Source of the DNA: Nocardioides sp.
GTDB taxonomy: Bacteria; Actinomycetota; Actinomycetes; Propionibacteriales; Nocardioidaceae
Assembly: GCF_030019515.1 (NCBI RefSeq)
Contig: NZ_JASEEQ010000003.1
Span: forward strand, 331,809 to 395,808
Length of the DNA: 64,000 nucleotides
Reading direction: 5' to 3'
Position 1 is the first letter of the stretch. Every line of letters begins with the position of its first letter. The position numbers and the translations under genes were made by a program. Of this stretch, positions 46,215-56,979 are shown piece after piece. The notes under the pieces are model-generated. The model made no database searches. It worked only from the letters and a program-made list of their open reading frames with translations, and had not been told where the DNA came from.

Positions 46215-46306
46215 AGCCGGGGCTAATGTGGCGACGCCGGGTGCCGCGGGGTACCCATCGGACACGCGCGGGCGACGCCCGCGGGACACAGAAGGTGGTC
46301 GAACCC

Positions 46307-47260
46307 ATGCAGATCCTCCGTGCACTCGGACTCGCCACGGCCGGCGCCGTCCTGCTGACGACCGCCGCCTGCGGCGGCGGCGACGACCTCGAGGACGCCG
46401 GCTCCTCCCCGAGCGCGGACGGCGGCCAGGGCACCGTCGTCGTCGGCGGACAGAACTTCACCGAGAGCCAGATCATGGCGGCCATCTACCAGGCCCTCCT
46501 GGAGGACGCGGGCTACCAGGTCCAGACCAAGCTGGTCACCACCCGCGACGTCTACCTGCCGGAGCTCAGCAAGGGCAATGTCGACATCGTCCCTGACTAC
46601 CTCGCCGGCATCACGGACTTCCTCAACACCCAGGCGAACGGCCCGGACGCCGACCTGGTCTCCAGCAACGACCCGGAGAAGACGCTCGCGGCGCTCGAGC
46701 CGCTGGCCGAGGACCAGGGCATCTCGATCCTGCCGCCCTCGGACGCCACCGACCAGAACGCCTTCTTCGTCACCCAGGAGTTCGCTGACCAGAACGACCT
46801 GACCACGCTGTCCGACCTGGCCGCGCTCGGGCAGCCGATCAAGCTGGGCGCCCCGCCGGACTGCCAGGGCCGCGCCGACTGCGAGGGCGGTCTGACCAAG
46901 GTCTACGGCCTCGACATCACCGAGATCGTGCCCCTCGACTTCGCCAGCGCTCAGGTGAAGGACGCCGTCAAGAACGGCGAGGTCCAGCTCGGCGAGACGG
47001 GCACGACCGACGGCACCCTCCAGGATCTCGGGCTCGTGCTGCTCGAGGACGACAAGGGCATCCAACCGGCGCAGAACCTCACGCCTGCGGTCAACTCCGA
47101 CTTCCTCGCCGAGAACCCCGACCTGGAGGACACCTTCAACCAGCTGTCCGATGCGCTCACCACCGAGGACCTCGCCGCGATGAACGTCCAGGTCGACCTC
47201 GAGCGCAAGAAGCCGGCCGACGTCGCTCAGCAGTTCCTCGAGGACAAGGGTCTGCTCTGA
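46307..47260 (+). CDS. Osmoprotectant ABC transporter substrate-binding lipoprotein
   Basis: A 317-residue exported lipoprotein: signal peptide LRALGLATAGAVLLTTAACGGG with lipobox TAAC, then the OpuAC/OpuCC-like domain (VVVGGQNFTESQIMAAIYQALLEDAGYQVQ; VDIVPDYLAGITDFLNTQ; FASAQVKDAVKNGEVQLGET). It binds quaternary amines such as glycine betaine, choline or proline betaine; the exact ligand is not readable. The ATG at 46307 starts the signal peptide; the frame is open further upstream without one. Confidence 0.88.
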   Translation: MQILRALGLATAGAVLLTTAACGGGDDLEDAGSSPSADGGQGTVVVGGQNFTESQIMAAIYQALLEDAGYQVQTKLVTTRDVYLPELSKGNVDIVPDYLAGITDFLNTQANGPDADLVSSNDPEKTLAALEPLAEDQGISILPPSDATDQNAFFVTQEFADQNDLTTLSDLAALGQPIKLGAPPDCQGRADCEGGLTKVYGLDITEIVPLDFASAQVKDAVKNGEVQLGETGTTDGTLQDLGLVLLEDDKGIQPAQNLTPAVNSDFLAENPDLEDTFNQLSDALTTEDLAAMNVQVDLERKKPADVAQQFLEDKGLL

Positions 47261-47268
47261 GGGGCGCG

Positions 47269-48273
47269 ATGAGCTCCGACGCCATGATCCGGCTCTCGGG
47301 AGTCGGCAAGACCTACGACGACGGCACCGTCGCCGTGCACGCTCTGGACCTCGAGGTCGAGCGCGGCGAGCTGGTCTGCCTGGTCGGCCCGTCCGGGTGC
47401 GGCAAGTCGACCACGCTGAAGATGATCAACCGGCTGATCGAGCCGACGATCGGCACCATCGAGATCGACGGCCGGGACGTCACCGATCAGGACCCGGTGC
47501 GGCTGCGCCGCGGGATCGGCTACGTGATCCAGGAAGTGGGCCTGTTCCCCCACCAGAAGATCATCGCCAACGTGATGACGGTCCCGCTGCTGTACGGCGA
47601 GTCCCGCGCGACCGCCCGGGAACGGGCCCGCGAGCTGCTCGAGCTGGTGGGGCTGGACCCGGCGACGTACGCCGATCGCTATCCCAGCCAGCTCTCCGGC
47701 GGCCAGCAGCAGCGGGTGGGGGTCGCGCGGGCGCTGGCGGCCAAGCCGCCGGTGCTGCTGATGGACGAGCCGTTCGGGGCCGTCGACCCGTTGGTGCGGC
47801 TGCGCCTGCAGGACGAGTTCCTCCGGCTGCACCGCGAGCTCGGGGTCACCGTGGTGTTCGTGACACACGACATCGACGAGGCGGTGCGGCTCGGTGACCG
47901 GGTCGCGGTCTTCGCCGCGGGCGGCCGGATCGCGCAGTACGACACCCCGGCCCGGCTGCTCGGGCGTCCCGCCGACGACTTCGTCGCGGAGTTCGTCGGG
48001 TCGACCTCGGGACTGCGACGGCTGGACGTGACCCCGCTCGACCCGGCACATCTCGAGCCGCTCGACGGCGTGACGGCCGGCGACCTCGGGGCGGCGATCG
48101 ACGTCGACAGCACGCTCGGGCACGCGTTGGCCGTGCTGCTGCGGGACGACGCGGGCCTGGTCGGGGTCCGCGACGGCGCCCGGTTCGTGGGCGTCCTCAC
48201 TCCCAATGGCATCCACCGCGCGCTGCGCGCCGCCCTCGCCGAGATGACCGAGGCCACCTCGGCCGCCGGCTGA
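47269..48273 (+). CDS. Osmoprotectant ABC transporter ATP-binding protein
   Basis: A 334-residue ATPase with Walker A GPSGCGKSTTLKMINRL, Q-loop VIQEVGLFPHQKI, signature QLSGGQQQRVGVARAL, Walker B VLLMDEPFGAVDP and switch His VTHDIDEAV. The last 85 residues are a CBS-like or regulatory extension (EPLDGVTAGDLGAAIDVDS ... FVGVLTPNGIHRAL), as in OpuCA. It completes the four-gene importer. Confidence 0.92.
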   Translation: MSSDAMIRLSGVGKTYDDGTVAVHALDLEVERGELVCLVGPSGCGKSTTLKMINRLIEPTIGTIEIDGRDVTDQDPVRLRRGIGYVIQEVGLFPHQKIIANVMTVPLLYGESRATARERARELLELVGLDPATYADRYPSQLSGGQQQRVGVARALAAKPPVLLMDEPFGAVDPLVRLRLQDEFLRLHRELGVTVVFVTHDIDEAVRLGDRVAVFAAGGRIAQYDTPARLLGRPADDFVAEFVGSTSGLRRLDVTPLDPAHLEPLDGVTAGDLGAAIDVDSTLGHALAVLLRDDAGLVGVRDGARFVGVLTPNGIHRALRAALAEMTEATSAAG

Positions 48274-48296
48274 CCCGGACGGCCTCCGCGCGGCTC

Positions 48297-49463
48297 CTAC
48301 GCCACCGGCACGTCGCGGTGCCAGGACTCGGTGACGTACTTGGTGACCCAGCCCATCGAGGTGTAGAGGCCGGTGGCGCCGGTGGACGAGTCGGCATCCA
48401 CCTCGAGTCCGACCCGGTTGCGGCCGCGGCTGGCGGCGTCGGCGATGATCGTGCGCAGCAGGCCCTTCGCCACACCGCGGCCCCGGGCCGCCTCCAGCAC
48501 GCCGAGGTAGGACACGTAGGAGCCGTCCGGGCCGGTCGAGTCCTCCGAGACGGTGCCGATCAGCGCACCCACCGGCTGCCGGCCACCACCCTCGACACCG
48601 TCGGCGAGCTCGGCGAGCCACCAGTGGTCCCACCGGTGGCCCGGGTCCTCGCGCAGCCGGTGGACGAACTCCTCGAAGGTCTCCTCGCTGGAGTTGAAGT
48701 GGTCGACGAAGGCGCCTTCGAGGACCTGGTGGACGTCATGGAGGTCGTCCTCGTCGGGCAGCCCGGCGCCGGTACGCCGGACCAGCCGGAACACGACGCC
48801 CCGGTCGGTCCAGCGGTCCGGGGTCGCGACCAGCCCCTCCTCGTCCGGCGTGACCGGACGACTCATCTGCCACCAGGTGCGGACCTTCTCGAACCCGCTC
48901 CCGGCCAGCCAGCGCGCCTGACGCTGATCGCCCTCGAAGGCGCCGGTGTCGATCTGCTGGACCGCCAGCCCGCGGGCCCTGCCGACCGCGCGGGCCTGGG
49001 CCTCGGCCCACTCCACCAACAGGTCCGAGCAGCTGTCGGCGACGTCGTCGGACAGGTCACGCTGCACGATGTGGACGAACAGCATCCGGCCGACCGACCG
49101 GTCGTGGACGCTGCCCCAGGCGTGGATGTCGCCGTCCTCGTCGCGGACCACGACGTTCTCCCGCATCCGCAGCCCGTGCTCGGAGACCTCGACCAGCACG
49201 TCGTCCACGCCGGAGCCGGCCCAGCCGCGGGCGTGCCGCTCGTGGGCACGCAGCAGGTGGGTGAGCCGCGCCACGTCGAAGCGGTCGGAGGGATCGGGCG
49301 TGCTGATCGTCCAGCCGCTGGGCAGGCCGGGCAGGTCGCCCAGCACCGCGTCGGGGTCGCTCTCGAACCGGTTCTCGTGCGGGATCACGAACAGTGAGTC
49401 TGCCGCAGCCGGGCCACGCGGAAACGTGGGCAACGACTCACCCCGGCTGGAGTCCTCGTGCAT
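48297..49463 (-). CDS. GNAT family N-acetyltransferase (tandem GNAT domains)
   Basis: A 388-residue protein with two GNAT-like halves; the second has the acetyl-CoA loop LGVLEAARGRGVAKGLLRTI and VGLEVDADSSTGATGLYTSMGW. Tandem GNAT proteins of this size in actinobacteria include mycothiol synthase, but the mycothiol-specific motif is not recognised, so the acceptor stays open. The ATG at 49463 adds about 30 low-complexity residues; a later start is possible. The protein converges on the transporter ATPase across 23 bp. Confidence 0.75.
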   Translation of the reverse strand: MHEDSSRGESLPTFPRGPAAADSLFVIPHENRFESDPDAVLGDLPGLPSGWTISTPDPSDRFDVARLTHLLRAHERHARGWAGSGVDDVLVEVSEHGLRMRENVVVRDEDGDIHAWGSVHDRSVGRMLFVHIVQRDLSDDVADSCSDLLVEWAEAQARAVGRARGLAVQQIDTGAFEGDQRQARWLAGSGFEKVRTWWQMSRPVTPDEEGLVATPDRWTDRGVVFRLVRRTGAGLPDEDDLHDVHQVLEGAFVDHFNSSEETFEEFVHRLREDPGHRWDHWWLAELADGVEGGGRQPVGALIGTVSEDSTGPDGSYVSYLGVLEAARGRGVAKGLLRTIIADAASRGRNRVGLEVDADSSTGATGLYTSMGWVTKYVTESWHRDVPVA

Positions 49464-49493
49464 CCTCGGGCTGGAACGTCCGCGAACCGACTC

Positions 49494-49558
49494 GGTCTCG
49501 GCACGCGGGTCGCGACCTCACCGGCTCGGTCGTGCCGTTGCTCGACCACCATCAGCGG
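49494..49558. repeat. REP-like interspersed element
   Basis: GGTCTCGGCACGCGGGTCGC at the left and TTGCTCGACCACCATCAGCGG at the right reproduce the ends of the 12765 copies in the same orientation. It lies between the GNAT gene start and the coiled-coil membrane protein stop. Confidence 0.72.
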
Positions 49559-49585
49559 TGGTCCAGCGCTTCGCCCGGACTACCG

Positions 49586-50191
49586 CTAGGCGTGCTTGCG
49601 CTGGCCGGCCTCGGCGGCGTGCCAGGCCTGGGTGACGACGTCGAGCTCGGCGCGGACCACGTCGAGCTCCTGCTCGAGCTCGGCGACCCGGACGATCGCC
49701 TCGGCGGCGCGCTGCTCCGCCCCGGCGAGGCCCTCCTCGAGTCGGCGGCCGTCCTGCTCCGCGGCGTCGGCGCGCCTGGCCTCGGCGTTCAGCTTGCGGG
49801 TCGCCTCGGCGGCCCGCCGCTGGGCGCCCGCCAGGGCCTCCTCGAGCTCGCGCATCGCGTGCTGCTGGCGGGCCATCCGGGCGCGCATGCTCTCGGCGAA
49901 CGCGGCGTTCTCCGCCGTGCGCCTCTCGGTGAGGGCGCGGTAGGCCCGCGCCTGCTCGGCCCGGTCACGGGCCGCCTCACGACGCGTCAGCGCCAGCTCG
50001 GAGTGCGTGATCCGGGTGGCGGCGGCGCCGAGCGCCACGGCGAGGACGGCGGCGAGCGTGACGAGGAGGAGCGACCCGGTCGCCACGGCGGCGGCGACGG
50101 CCAGGGCGGCCAGGACGAGGAGGACGACGGCGACGGTCAGGCGGGTGCTGCGCTGGCGGCGACGGGAGGCCGGAGCGGGGGAAGAGGCCAT
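49586..50191 (-). CDS. Membrane-anchored coiled-coil protein of unknown function
   Basis: A 201-residue protein: two adjacent hydrophobic segments (LTVAVVLLVLAALAVAAAVA and LLLVTLAAVLAVALGAAA) followed by about 130 residues of Ala/Glu/Arg-rich coiled coil (RREAARDRAEQARAYRALTE onwards). No catalytic motif. Such proteins may act as scaffolds at the membrane. It precedes DUF3180 in reverse order (9 bp gap), as part of the folate-linked cluster. Confidence 0.7.
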   Translation of the reverse strand: MASSPAPASRRRQRSTRLTVAVVLLVLAALAVAAAVATGSLLLVTLAAVLAVALGAAATRITHSELALTRREAARDRAEQARAYRALTERRTAENAAFAESMRARMARQQHAMRELEEALAGAQRRAAEATRKLNAEARRADAAEQDGRRLEEGLAGAEQRAAEAIVRVAELEQELDVVRAELDVVTQAWHAAEAGQRKHA

Positions 50192-50200
50192 ACCAGCAGG

Positions 50201-50692
50201 TTAGGCGTCATCGTCCTCGGTCCGGACGCGACACGCGCGCTCGAGGAGCACCGAGGTGACCACGATCCCGACGCCCGCGGCGGCCGCGACGGCCGAGCGC
50301 CAGGCCCGCTGGGTGGCCAGCTCGGTGTCCACCCCGATCCAGCTCACGGCGTACCCCAGGTAGCCGCCGGCCACCAGGGCGCCCACGAGCGCGCAGGACC
50401 GCGCGAGCACCAGGCGGTTGACGGCACGGTGCGGCTCGAGCCGCAGCTGCTGGACGTGCACGGTGCGCCAGGTGAGGTACGCCGTGGCGCCCAGGATCGC
50501 CGCGACCAGCACCAGCGCGAGCGGCTGGGCCCAGGTGACGATCGGCGCGGTGTCGCGCATCCGCTCGGCGGCCGGGTGCAGCACCCACCCGCCGACGAGG
50601 CCGACGACGGCCCAGGCGGTGAGCGCACCGCCCGACGTCGGCCGGAGGCGTCCGGTCGGCTCCGGCTCGTCGCCGGAGGGCCCGGCGCTCAC
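50201..50692 (-). CDS. DUF3180 family membrane protein
   Basis: A 163-residue protein with four hydrophobic segments (ALTAWAVVGLVGGWVL, LALVLVAAILGATAYLTW, LVGALVAGGYLGYAVS, AVAAAAGVGIVVTSVLL) matching DUF3180, which in actinobacteria is almost always encoded next to folK/folB/folP. RLEPHRAVNRLVLARSCALVG is its conserved stretch. Function unknown; seven bases separate it from folK. Confidence 0.8.
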   Translation of the reverse strand: MSAGPSGDEPEPTGRLRPTSGGALTAWAVVGLVGGWVLHPAAERMRDTAPIVTWAQPLALVLVAAILGATAYLTWRTVHVQQLRLEPHRAVNRLVLARSCALVGALVAGGYLGYAVSWIGVDTELATQRAWRSAVAAAAGVGIVVTSVLLERACRVRTEDDDA

Positions 50693-50699
50693 CGACCGG

Positions 50700-51269
50700 T
50701 CACTGGATCTCGAGGACCAGGTCGTCGCGCAGCTTCAGGCCGCTCTGGTCGGTTCGCTCGAGCAGGCCCGCGACCGGACCCCGGTCGGGCACCTCGGCCG
50801 CGGGGTCGACGTCGAGCCACGGGCGCAGCACGAACGCGCGCTCGGCGGCGCGCGGGTGCGGCAGCCGCAGGAACTCCTCGTTGCTGCGCCGGTCACCGAC
50901 CACGATCAGGTCGACGTCGAGGGTCCGCGGCGCGTTCCGCTGCTCGCCGCGCTCCCGCGCGAAGGCGTCCTCGATCGCGAGCGCCCGGTCCATCAACCGG
51001 CTCGCCGCCAGCGTGGTGTCGATGAGCACGACGGCGTTGAGGAACGTCTTCGCCTCCGGCGGGCTGTCCACGGGGTCGGTCTCGTAGACCGGGGACACGG
51101 CCGTGATCCACACGTCCGGAGTGTCGGCCAGCGCGTTCAGCGCACCCTGGAGGCTCGCCATCCGCTCCCCCAGGTTGGACCCCAGCGCCAGCACCGCACG
51201 GCGGATCGGGCGCATCTCGCCGGTCAGCGTGTCGGCGTCGATGATGTTCGGGTTGGGGGTCTCAGTCAC
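50700..51269 (-). CDS. folK: 2-amino-4-hydroxy-6-hydroxymethyldihydropteridine diphosphokinase
   Basis: A 189-residue pyrophosphokinase of folate synthesis. AVLALGSNLGERMASLQGAL, VSPVYETDPVD, FLNAVVLIDT, RTLDVDLIVVG and LRLPHPRAAERAFVLRPWLDVDP are the family blocks. The GTG at 51269 is chosen because GAGGG lies upstream and it overlaps the folB stop by eight bases; the GTG at 51281 is less likely. Confidence 0.94.
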   Translation of the reverse strand: MTETPNPNIIDADTLTGEMRPIRRAVLALGSNLGERMASLQGALNALADTPDVWITAVSPVYETDPVDSPPEAKTFLNAVVLIDTTLAASRLMDRALAIEDAFARERGEQRNAPRTLDVDLIVVGDRRSNEEFLRLPHPRAAERAFVLRPWLDVDPAAEVPDRGPVAGLLERTDQSGLKLRDDLVLEIQ

Positions 51270-51648
51270 GGGTGCCCTCACGTCTCCGGGTGATCGTCAG
51301 CGTCACGTCCGCGAACGTCGCTGCGATGGGTGCGTCCGGCTTGTGGACCGACACCCTCGCCCAGTCAACACGGCCGTCCAAGAGGCAGACGTCCGCGATC
51401 CGCTGAGCCAGGGTCTCGATCAGGTCGACCGGATCCTTCTCCACGGCGGCTTGCACCGAGGCCACGAGACTCCCGTAGTCGACGGTGTCTTGCAAGTCGT
51501 CGGAGGCCGCGGCGGGGGCGGTGTCGACCCCGAGAACGAGATCGATGACGAACGTCTGGCCCTCGCGCCGTTCGAACTCGAACACACCGTGGTGCCCGTA
51601 GCACTCGATGCCGGTGACGCTCAGCTCGTCGATCGACCCACCGGTCAT
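51262..51648 (-). CDS. folB: Dihydroneopterin aldolase
   Basis: A 128-residue enzyme that splits dihydroneopterin to 6-hydroxymethyldihydropterin. ECYGHHGVFEFERREGQTFV, DTVDYGSLVASV, LIETLAQRIADVCL and VSVHKPDAPI are typical. The ATG at 51648 overlaps the folP stop (ATGA); the frame extends upstream without a credible start. Confidence 0.93.
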   Translation of the reverse strand: MTGGSIDELSVTGIECYGHHGVFEFERREGQTFVIDLVLGVDTAPAAASDDLQDTVDYGSLVASVQAAVEKDPVDLIETLAQRIADVCLLDGRVDWARVSVHKPDAPIAATFADVTLTITRRREGTRD

Positions 51649-52505
51649 GTCGGACCCTCCTCGCTCAGCCGCTCGACGACGCGCAGCGCGTCCCGGGAGG
51701 CACGGACGTCGTGGACGCGCACACCCCACACCCCGTGTCGGGCCAGGTGCAGCGTGATCGCGGTGTTGGCGTACTCCCGCTGGTCGACGGGTCGCTGGGT
51801 GCCGCCCCGGTCGCCCAGCAGCCGGCCGAGGAACGACTTGCGGCTGGCCCCCACGAGGAGCGGGTGGCCGAGCGAGGAGAGCTCGTCGATGTGGTGCAGC
51901 AGCTCCCAGTTGTGCTCGGCGCGCTTGGCGAAGCCGAGCCCGGGATCGAGGATGACCTGCTCCGGGGCGATCCCGGCCGCGCTCATCGCCCGCACCCGCG
52001 CGGTGAGCTCGTCGCAGACGGCCGCGACCACGCCACCGGGGCCGTCGTACACCGCGAAGTCCCGCATGTGGTCGGCGTGGGCACGCCAGTGCATGGCGAC
52101 GTACGCCGCTCCGCTCGCCGCGACGACCTCGAGGATGCGGGGGTCGGCGAGGCCGCCCGACACGTCGTTGACGACCGTGGCGCCGGCGGCGAGCGCGGCC
52201 TCGGCGACCTCGGCGCGCATCGTGTCGACCGAGACCACGGCGCCCTCGGCGGCCAGCGCCGTGATCACCGGGACGACCCGCCCCAGCTCCTCCTCCACGA
52301 GCGGGCGGGTCGCCCCGGGACGGGTCGACTCCCCGCCGATGTCGAGGATGTCGGCGCCGTCGGCGAGCAGGTCGCGGCCGTGCGCGATGGCGTCGCGCGG
52401 CTCGAGCCAGCGACCGCCGTCGGAGAAGGAGTCGGGGGTCACGTTCACGACACCCATCAGCCGCGGCCGCGCGCGGGGGGCGAGCAGGTCGGCGAGGGCG
52501 GCCAT
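51645..52505 (-). CDS. folP: Dihydropteroate synthase
   Basis: A 286-residue TIM-barrel enzyme condensing the pteridine with p-aminobenzoate, the sulfonamide target. MGVVNVTPDSFSDGG, DILDIGGESTRPGA, VVSVDTMRAEVAEAAL, VNDVSGG, MHWRAH, LDPGLGFAKRAEHN, GASRKSFLG and VRVHDVRASRDA follow the family closely. It overlaps folB by four bases and starts eight bases after the folE stop. Confidence 0.95.
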   Translation of the reverse strand: MAALADLLAPRARPRLMGVVNVTPDSFSDGGRWLEPRDAIAHGRDLLADGADILDIGGESTRPGATRPLVEEELGRVVPVITALAAEGAVVSVDTMRAEVAEAALAAGATVVNDVSGGLADPRILEVVAASGAAYVAMHWRAHADHMRDFAVYDGPGGVVAAVCDELTARVRAMSAAGIAPEQVILDPGLGFAKRAEHNWELLHHIDELSSLGHPLLVGASRKSFLGRLLGDRGGTQRPVDQREYANTAITLHLARHGVWGVRVHDVRASRDALRVVERLSEEGPT

Positions 52506-52512
52506 CAGCGGC

Positions 52513-53118
52513 TCACCGACGGTGGATCAGGGCCATCGCCTCGGCCCGGGTCGTCGGGTTGGTCCGCATCGAGCCGCGGACGGCGGAGGTGATGGTGCGG
52601 GCGCCGGCCTTCTTGACTCCGCGCATGGTCATGCACAGGTGCTCGGCCTCGATCACCACGATCACGCCGCGCGCGTCGAGCAGCCGGGTCAGGGCGTCGG
52701 CGACCTGGGTGGTGAGCCGCTCCTGCACCTGGGGGCGCTTCGCGTAGACGTCGACGAGGCGGGCGAGCTTGGACAGCCCGGTGATCTTCCCGCTCGTGCC
52801 GGGGATGTAGCCGACGTGCGCGACACCGGTGAACGGCACCAGGTGGTGCTCGCACATGGACCACAGCTCGATGTCGCGCACCAGCACCATCTCGTCGTGA
52901 CCGATGTCGAAGGTGGTGGTGAGCACGTCCTCGGGCTCCATCCGCAGCCCGGCCGTCAGCTCGGCGTAGGCCCGCGCCACCCGGGCCGGCGTGTCCTCCA
53001 GCCCCTCCCGCTCGGGGTCCTCACCGATCGCGATGAGCAGCTCCCGCACCGCGGCCTCGGCGCGCGCGAGGTCGAAGGCGGGGACGGGACGCCCGTCCGG
53101 CCGGGCCGAGTCGCTCAT
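52513..53118 (-). CDS. folE: GTP cyclohydrolase I
   Basis: A 201-residue enzyme that converts GTP to dihydroneopterin triphosphate, the first folate step. Zinc ligands appear in CEHHLVPF and [48 protein letters not shown] and [14 protein letters not shown] match. The ATG at 53118 is preceded by a much longer open frame that is not FolE. folE-folP-folB-folK form one operon. Confidence 0.95.
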   Translation of the reverse strand: MSDSARPDGRPVPAFDLARAEAAVRELLIAIGEDPEREGLEDTPARVARAYAELTAGLRMEPEDVLTTTFDIGHDEMVLVRDIELWSMCEHHLVPFTGVAHVGYIPGTSGKITGLSKLARLVDVYAKRPQVQERLTTQVADALTRLLDARGVIVVIEAEHLCMTMRGVKKAGARTITSAVRGSMRTNPTTRAEAMALIHRR

Positions 53119-53184
53119 GGCGACGACCTTAGCGGTCACCGAGCAGGGGCGAGCGAGGGGCGAGCTCGCGTCGTGGGCTCGGGG

Positions 53185-53303
53185 AGGTCGAGCAAGGCGC
53201 GCGACCGAGGCACGAGGTCGCGACCGCCGGGTCGAGACCCAGCACCCGACCGGTCGAATCGCCGCGGCCGCCGGGTCGAGACCCAACACCGGACCGGTCG
53301 AGA
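53185..53303. repeat. REP-like element with duplicated end
   Basis: GAGGTCGAGCAAGGCGCGCG at the left and GCGACCGCCGGGTCGAGACC at 53219-53238 give one element. A second, partial copy of the right end (CCGCCGGGTCGAGACCCA) occurs 44 bp later, followed by another GGTCGAGACCGG. It separates folE from ftsH, whose stop codon lies seven bases beyond it. Confidence 0.65.
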
Positions 53304-53309
53304 CCGGCG

Positions 53310-55370
<2,061 letters not shown>

Positions 55371-55434
55371 AGGCTTCTCTCGACACGGCGTTGCCGTCCC
55401 CCGCGGAGGTCGCCGGGCGGACGCTCATCTGAAG

Positions 55435-55458
55435 TGCCGACGGTACACACCGTCGGCA
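55435..55458 (-). promoter_or_regulatory. Perfect hairpin upstream of ftsH
   Basis: TGCCGACGGT-ACAC-ACCGTCGGCA gives a 10-bp perfect stem with a four-base loop, 65-88 bp before the ftsH ATG. On the minus strand GACAAT stands just upstream as a possible -10 (about 55465-55470), so the hairpin may be the first structure of the transcript or an operator. Confidence 0.4.
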
Positions 55459-55545
55459 ATCGGCATTGTCTCAGGAAAACCTGCTCGCGGCGCAGTCGGC
55501 GTCCACGACGGTGTCCGGACGGAGATCGGGGTCGGGTGCCTCCGG

Positions 55546-55561
55546 ACGCGCCATGGCGCGT
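55546..55561. other. 16-bp perfect palindrome in the hpt-ftsH gap
   Basis: ACGCGCCATGGCGCGT is a perfect 16-bp palindrome 27 bp after the hpt stop. It could be an hpt terminator without T tract or a protein-binding site. The rest of the 218-bp gap 55371-55588 holds the hairpin at 55435 and no ORF. Confidence 0.35.
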
Positions 55562-55588
55562 GCTCGGGCACACGACCCGGGCGCGCGG

Positions 55589-56140
55589 TCAGGAGTAGAC
55601 GTGCGGGGCGAGGGTGCCGATGTCGCGCAGGTTGCGGTACCGCTCGCGGTAGTCCAGGCCGTAGCCGACGACGAACTCGTTGGGGATGTCCCACCCGACG
55701 TACTTCACCTCGACCGGCATGGTGAGCGCCTCGGGCTTGCGGAGCAGGGTGCAGATCTCGACGCTCGCGGGGCTGCGGGAGGACAGGTTCGAGGTCAGCC
55801 AGGACAGGGTCAGGCCGGTGTCGATGATCTCGTCGACGACGACCACGTGCCGCCCGGAGATGTCGGTGTCGAGGTCCTTGAGGATCCGGACCACACCGCT
55901 GGACTTGGTGCCCGAGCCGTACGACGTCACGGCCATCCAGTCCATCTCCAGGTGCCGGCTGAAGCTGCGCGCAAGGTCGGCCATCACCATCACCGCACCC
56001 CGCAGGATCCCGACGATGAGGAGGTCCTTGTCCTCGTAGTCGGCCTCGATGTCTCGCGCCAGCTCGGTCAGTCGGCGCTGGATCTGCTCCTCCGTGAAGA
56101 GGACGTTGACCAGGTCGTTCTCCACGTCGGACGCGTCCAT
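55589..56140 (-). CDS. hpt: Hypoxanthine phosphoribosyltransferase
   Basis: A 183-residue type I PRTase that salvages hypoxanthine and guanine with PRPP. LLIVGILRGAVMVMADLAR, DWMAVTSYGSGTKSSG, the PRPP motif VVVVDEIIDTGLTL, and VKYVGWDIPNEFVVGYGLDY are the HPRT blocks. In actinobacteria hpt typically lies next to tilS and ftsH, as here. The ATG at 56140 gives the normal length. Confidence 0.95.
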   Translation of the reverse strand: MDASDVENDLVNVLFTEEQIQRRLTELARDIEADYEDKDLLIVGILRGAVMVMADLARSFSRHLEMDWMAVTSYGSGTKSSGVVRILKDLDTDISGRHVVVVDEIIDTGLTLSWLTSNLSSRSPASVEICTLLRKPEALTMPVEVKYVGWDIPNEFVVGYGLDYRERYRNLRDIGTLAPHVYS

Positions 56141-56170
56141 GGCGGAGACTCTAGTGGTTGCCCCCGGGGC

Positions 56171-56884
56171 TCAGTGGCGCGACCTGGTGACCGTCAGCGT
56201 GAACGACTTCGACGTCGACTCCTTCAGGTCCGCGGAGCCGAGGTAGTAGGCCTTCAGCTCGTGGGCACCCCGGGGCAGCCGGTCGAGCACGATCGTGATC
56301 TGGCCCTTGTCCTTGGCCTTGAGGCCGGCCTCGCCGACCACCTTGCGGCCCTCCCGGACCTCGACGTCGCCGGTGGGCTTCATGCCCTTCGCGGACACGG
56401 TCACCACGACCTGGCCGTTCTGCTTGGTCGTCACCGAGCGCCGCGCGAGGTCGGCCTCGGTCCTGCTCTCGGTCAGCTTCTTCTGGATCTCGATCTCACC
56501 CAGGCTGACGTGCTGCCCGCGCTTGGTGACCTGGACCGGTCCGTACGTGGCGGTCTTGTAGCCCTCGCGTGAGAGCGTGAGCGTGTAGGAGCCGCGGGTG
56601 ACCTCGAGGAAGAAGTAGCCGTGCTGCGGCCCGTCCTCCCGGTCGCTGGCGTAGGTGATCGCCGAGGCGGCCGGGGTCCCGTCGTCCTTGGTCGCCTGGA
56701 CGGTGACGTCGTCGACGAAGCGGCCGGACTGGTCGGTGACGACGCCCTGGATGAGGGCCCGGCCGGCGCGCTCGAGGGTCACGGCCCGGCCAGTGGACGA
56801 GGCGGAGGCGGGCAGCGCCTGGGGCGCGATCAGGGCGGCAGCGAGGAGCGCAGCAGCGGCCGCAAGGGTACGGCGGTGGGACAT
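56171..56884 (-). CDS. Secreted protein with carboxypeptidase-regulatory and Ig-like domains
   Basis: A 237-residue exported protein: signal peptide (about 1-28: RRTLAAAAALLAAALIAPQA with ASA cleavage region), a carboxypeptidase-regulatory-like beta domain (IQGVVTDQSGRFVDDVTVQA ... YFFLEVTRGSYTLTLSREGY) and an Ig-like/Big domain (GMKPTGDVEVREG ... AHELKAYYLGSADL). No enzyme motif. GAGG lies seven bases before the ATG. It is inserted between hpt and tilS, so it may be a surface adhesin. Confidence 0.75.
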   Translation of the reverse strand: MSHRRTLAAAAALLAAALIAPQALPASASSTGRAVTLERAGRALIQGVVTDQSGRFVDDVTVQATKDDGTPAASAITYASDREDGPQHGYFFLEVTRGSYTLTLSREGYKTATYGPVQVTKRGQHVSLGEIEIQKKLTESRTEADLARRSVTTKQNGQVVVTVSAKGMKPTGDVEVREGRKVVGEAGLKAKDKGQITIVLDRLPRGAHELKAYYLGSADLKESTSKSFTLTVTRSRH

Positions 56885-56979
56885 GGGGTTCCTCTTCTCA
56901 GGCGGCACGCTGACCAGACGGTGGATCACCGTGAGTGTGACGCCGAACATCGGTCCGCGCGGGCGGAACCTGAGATTTC

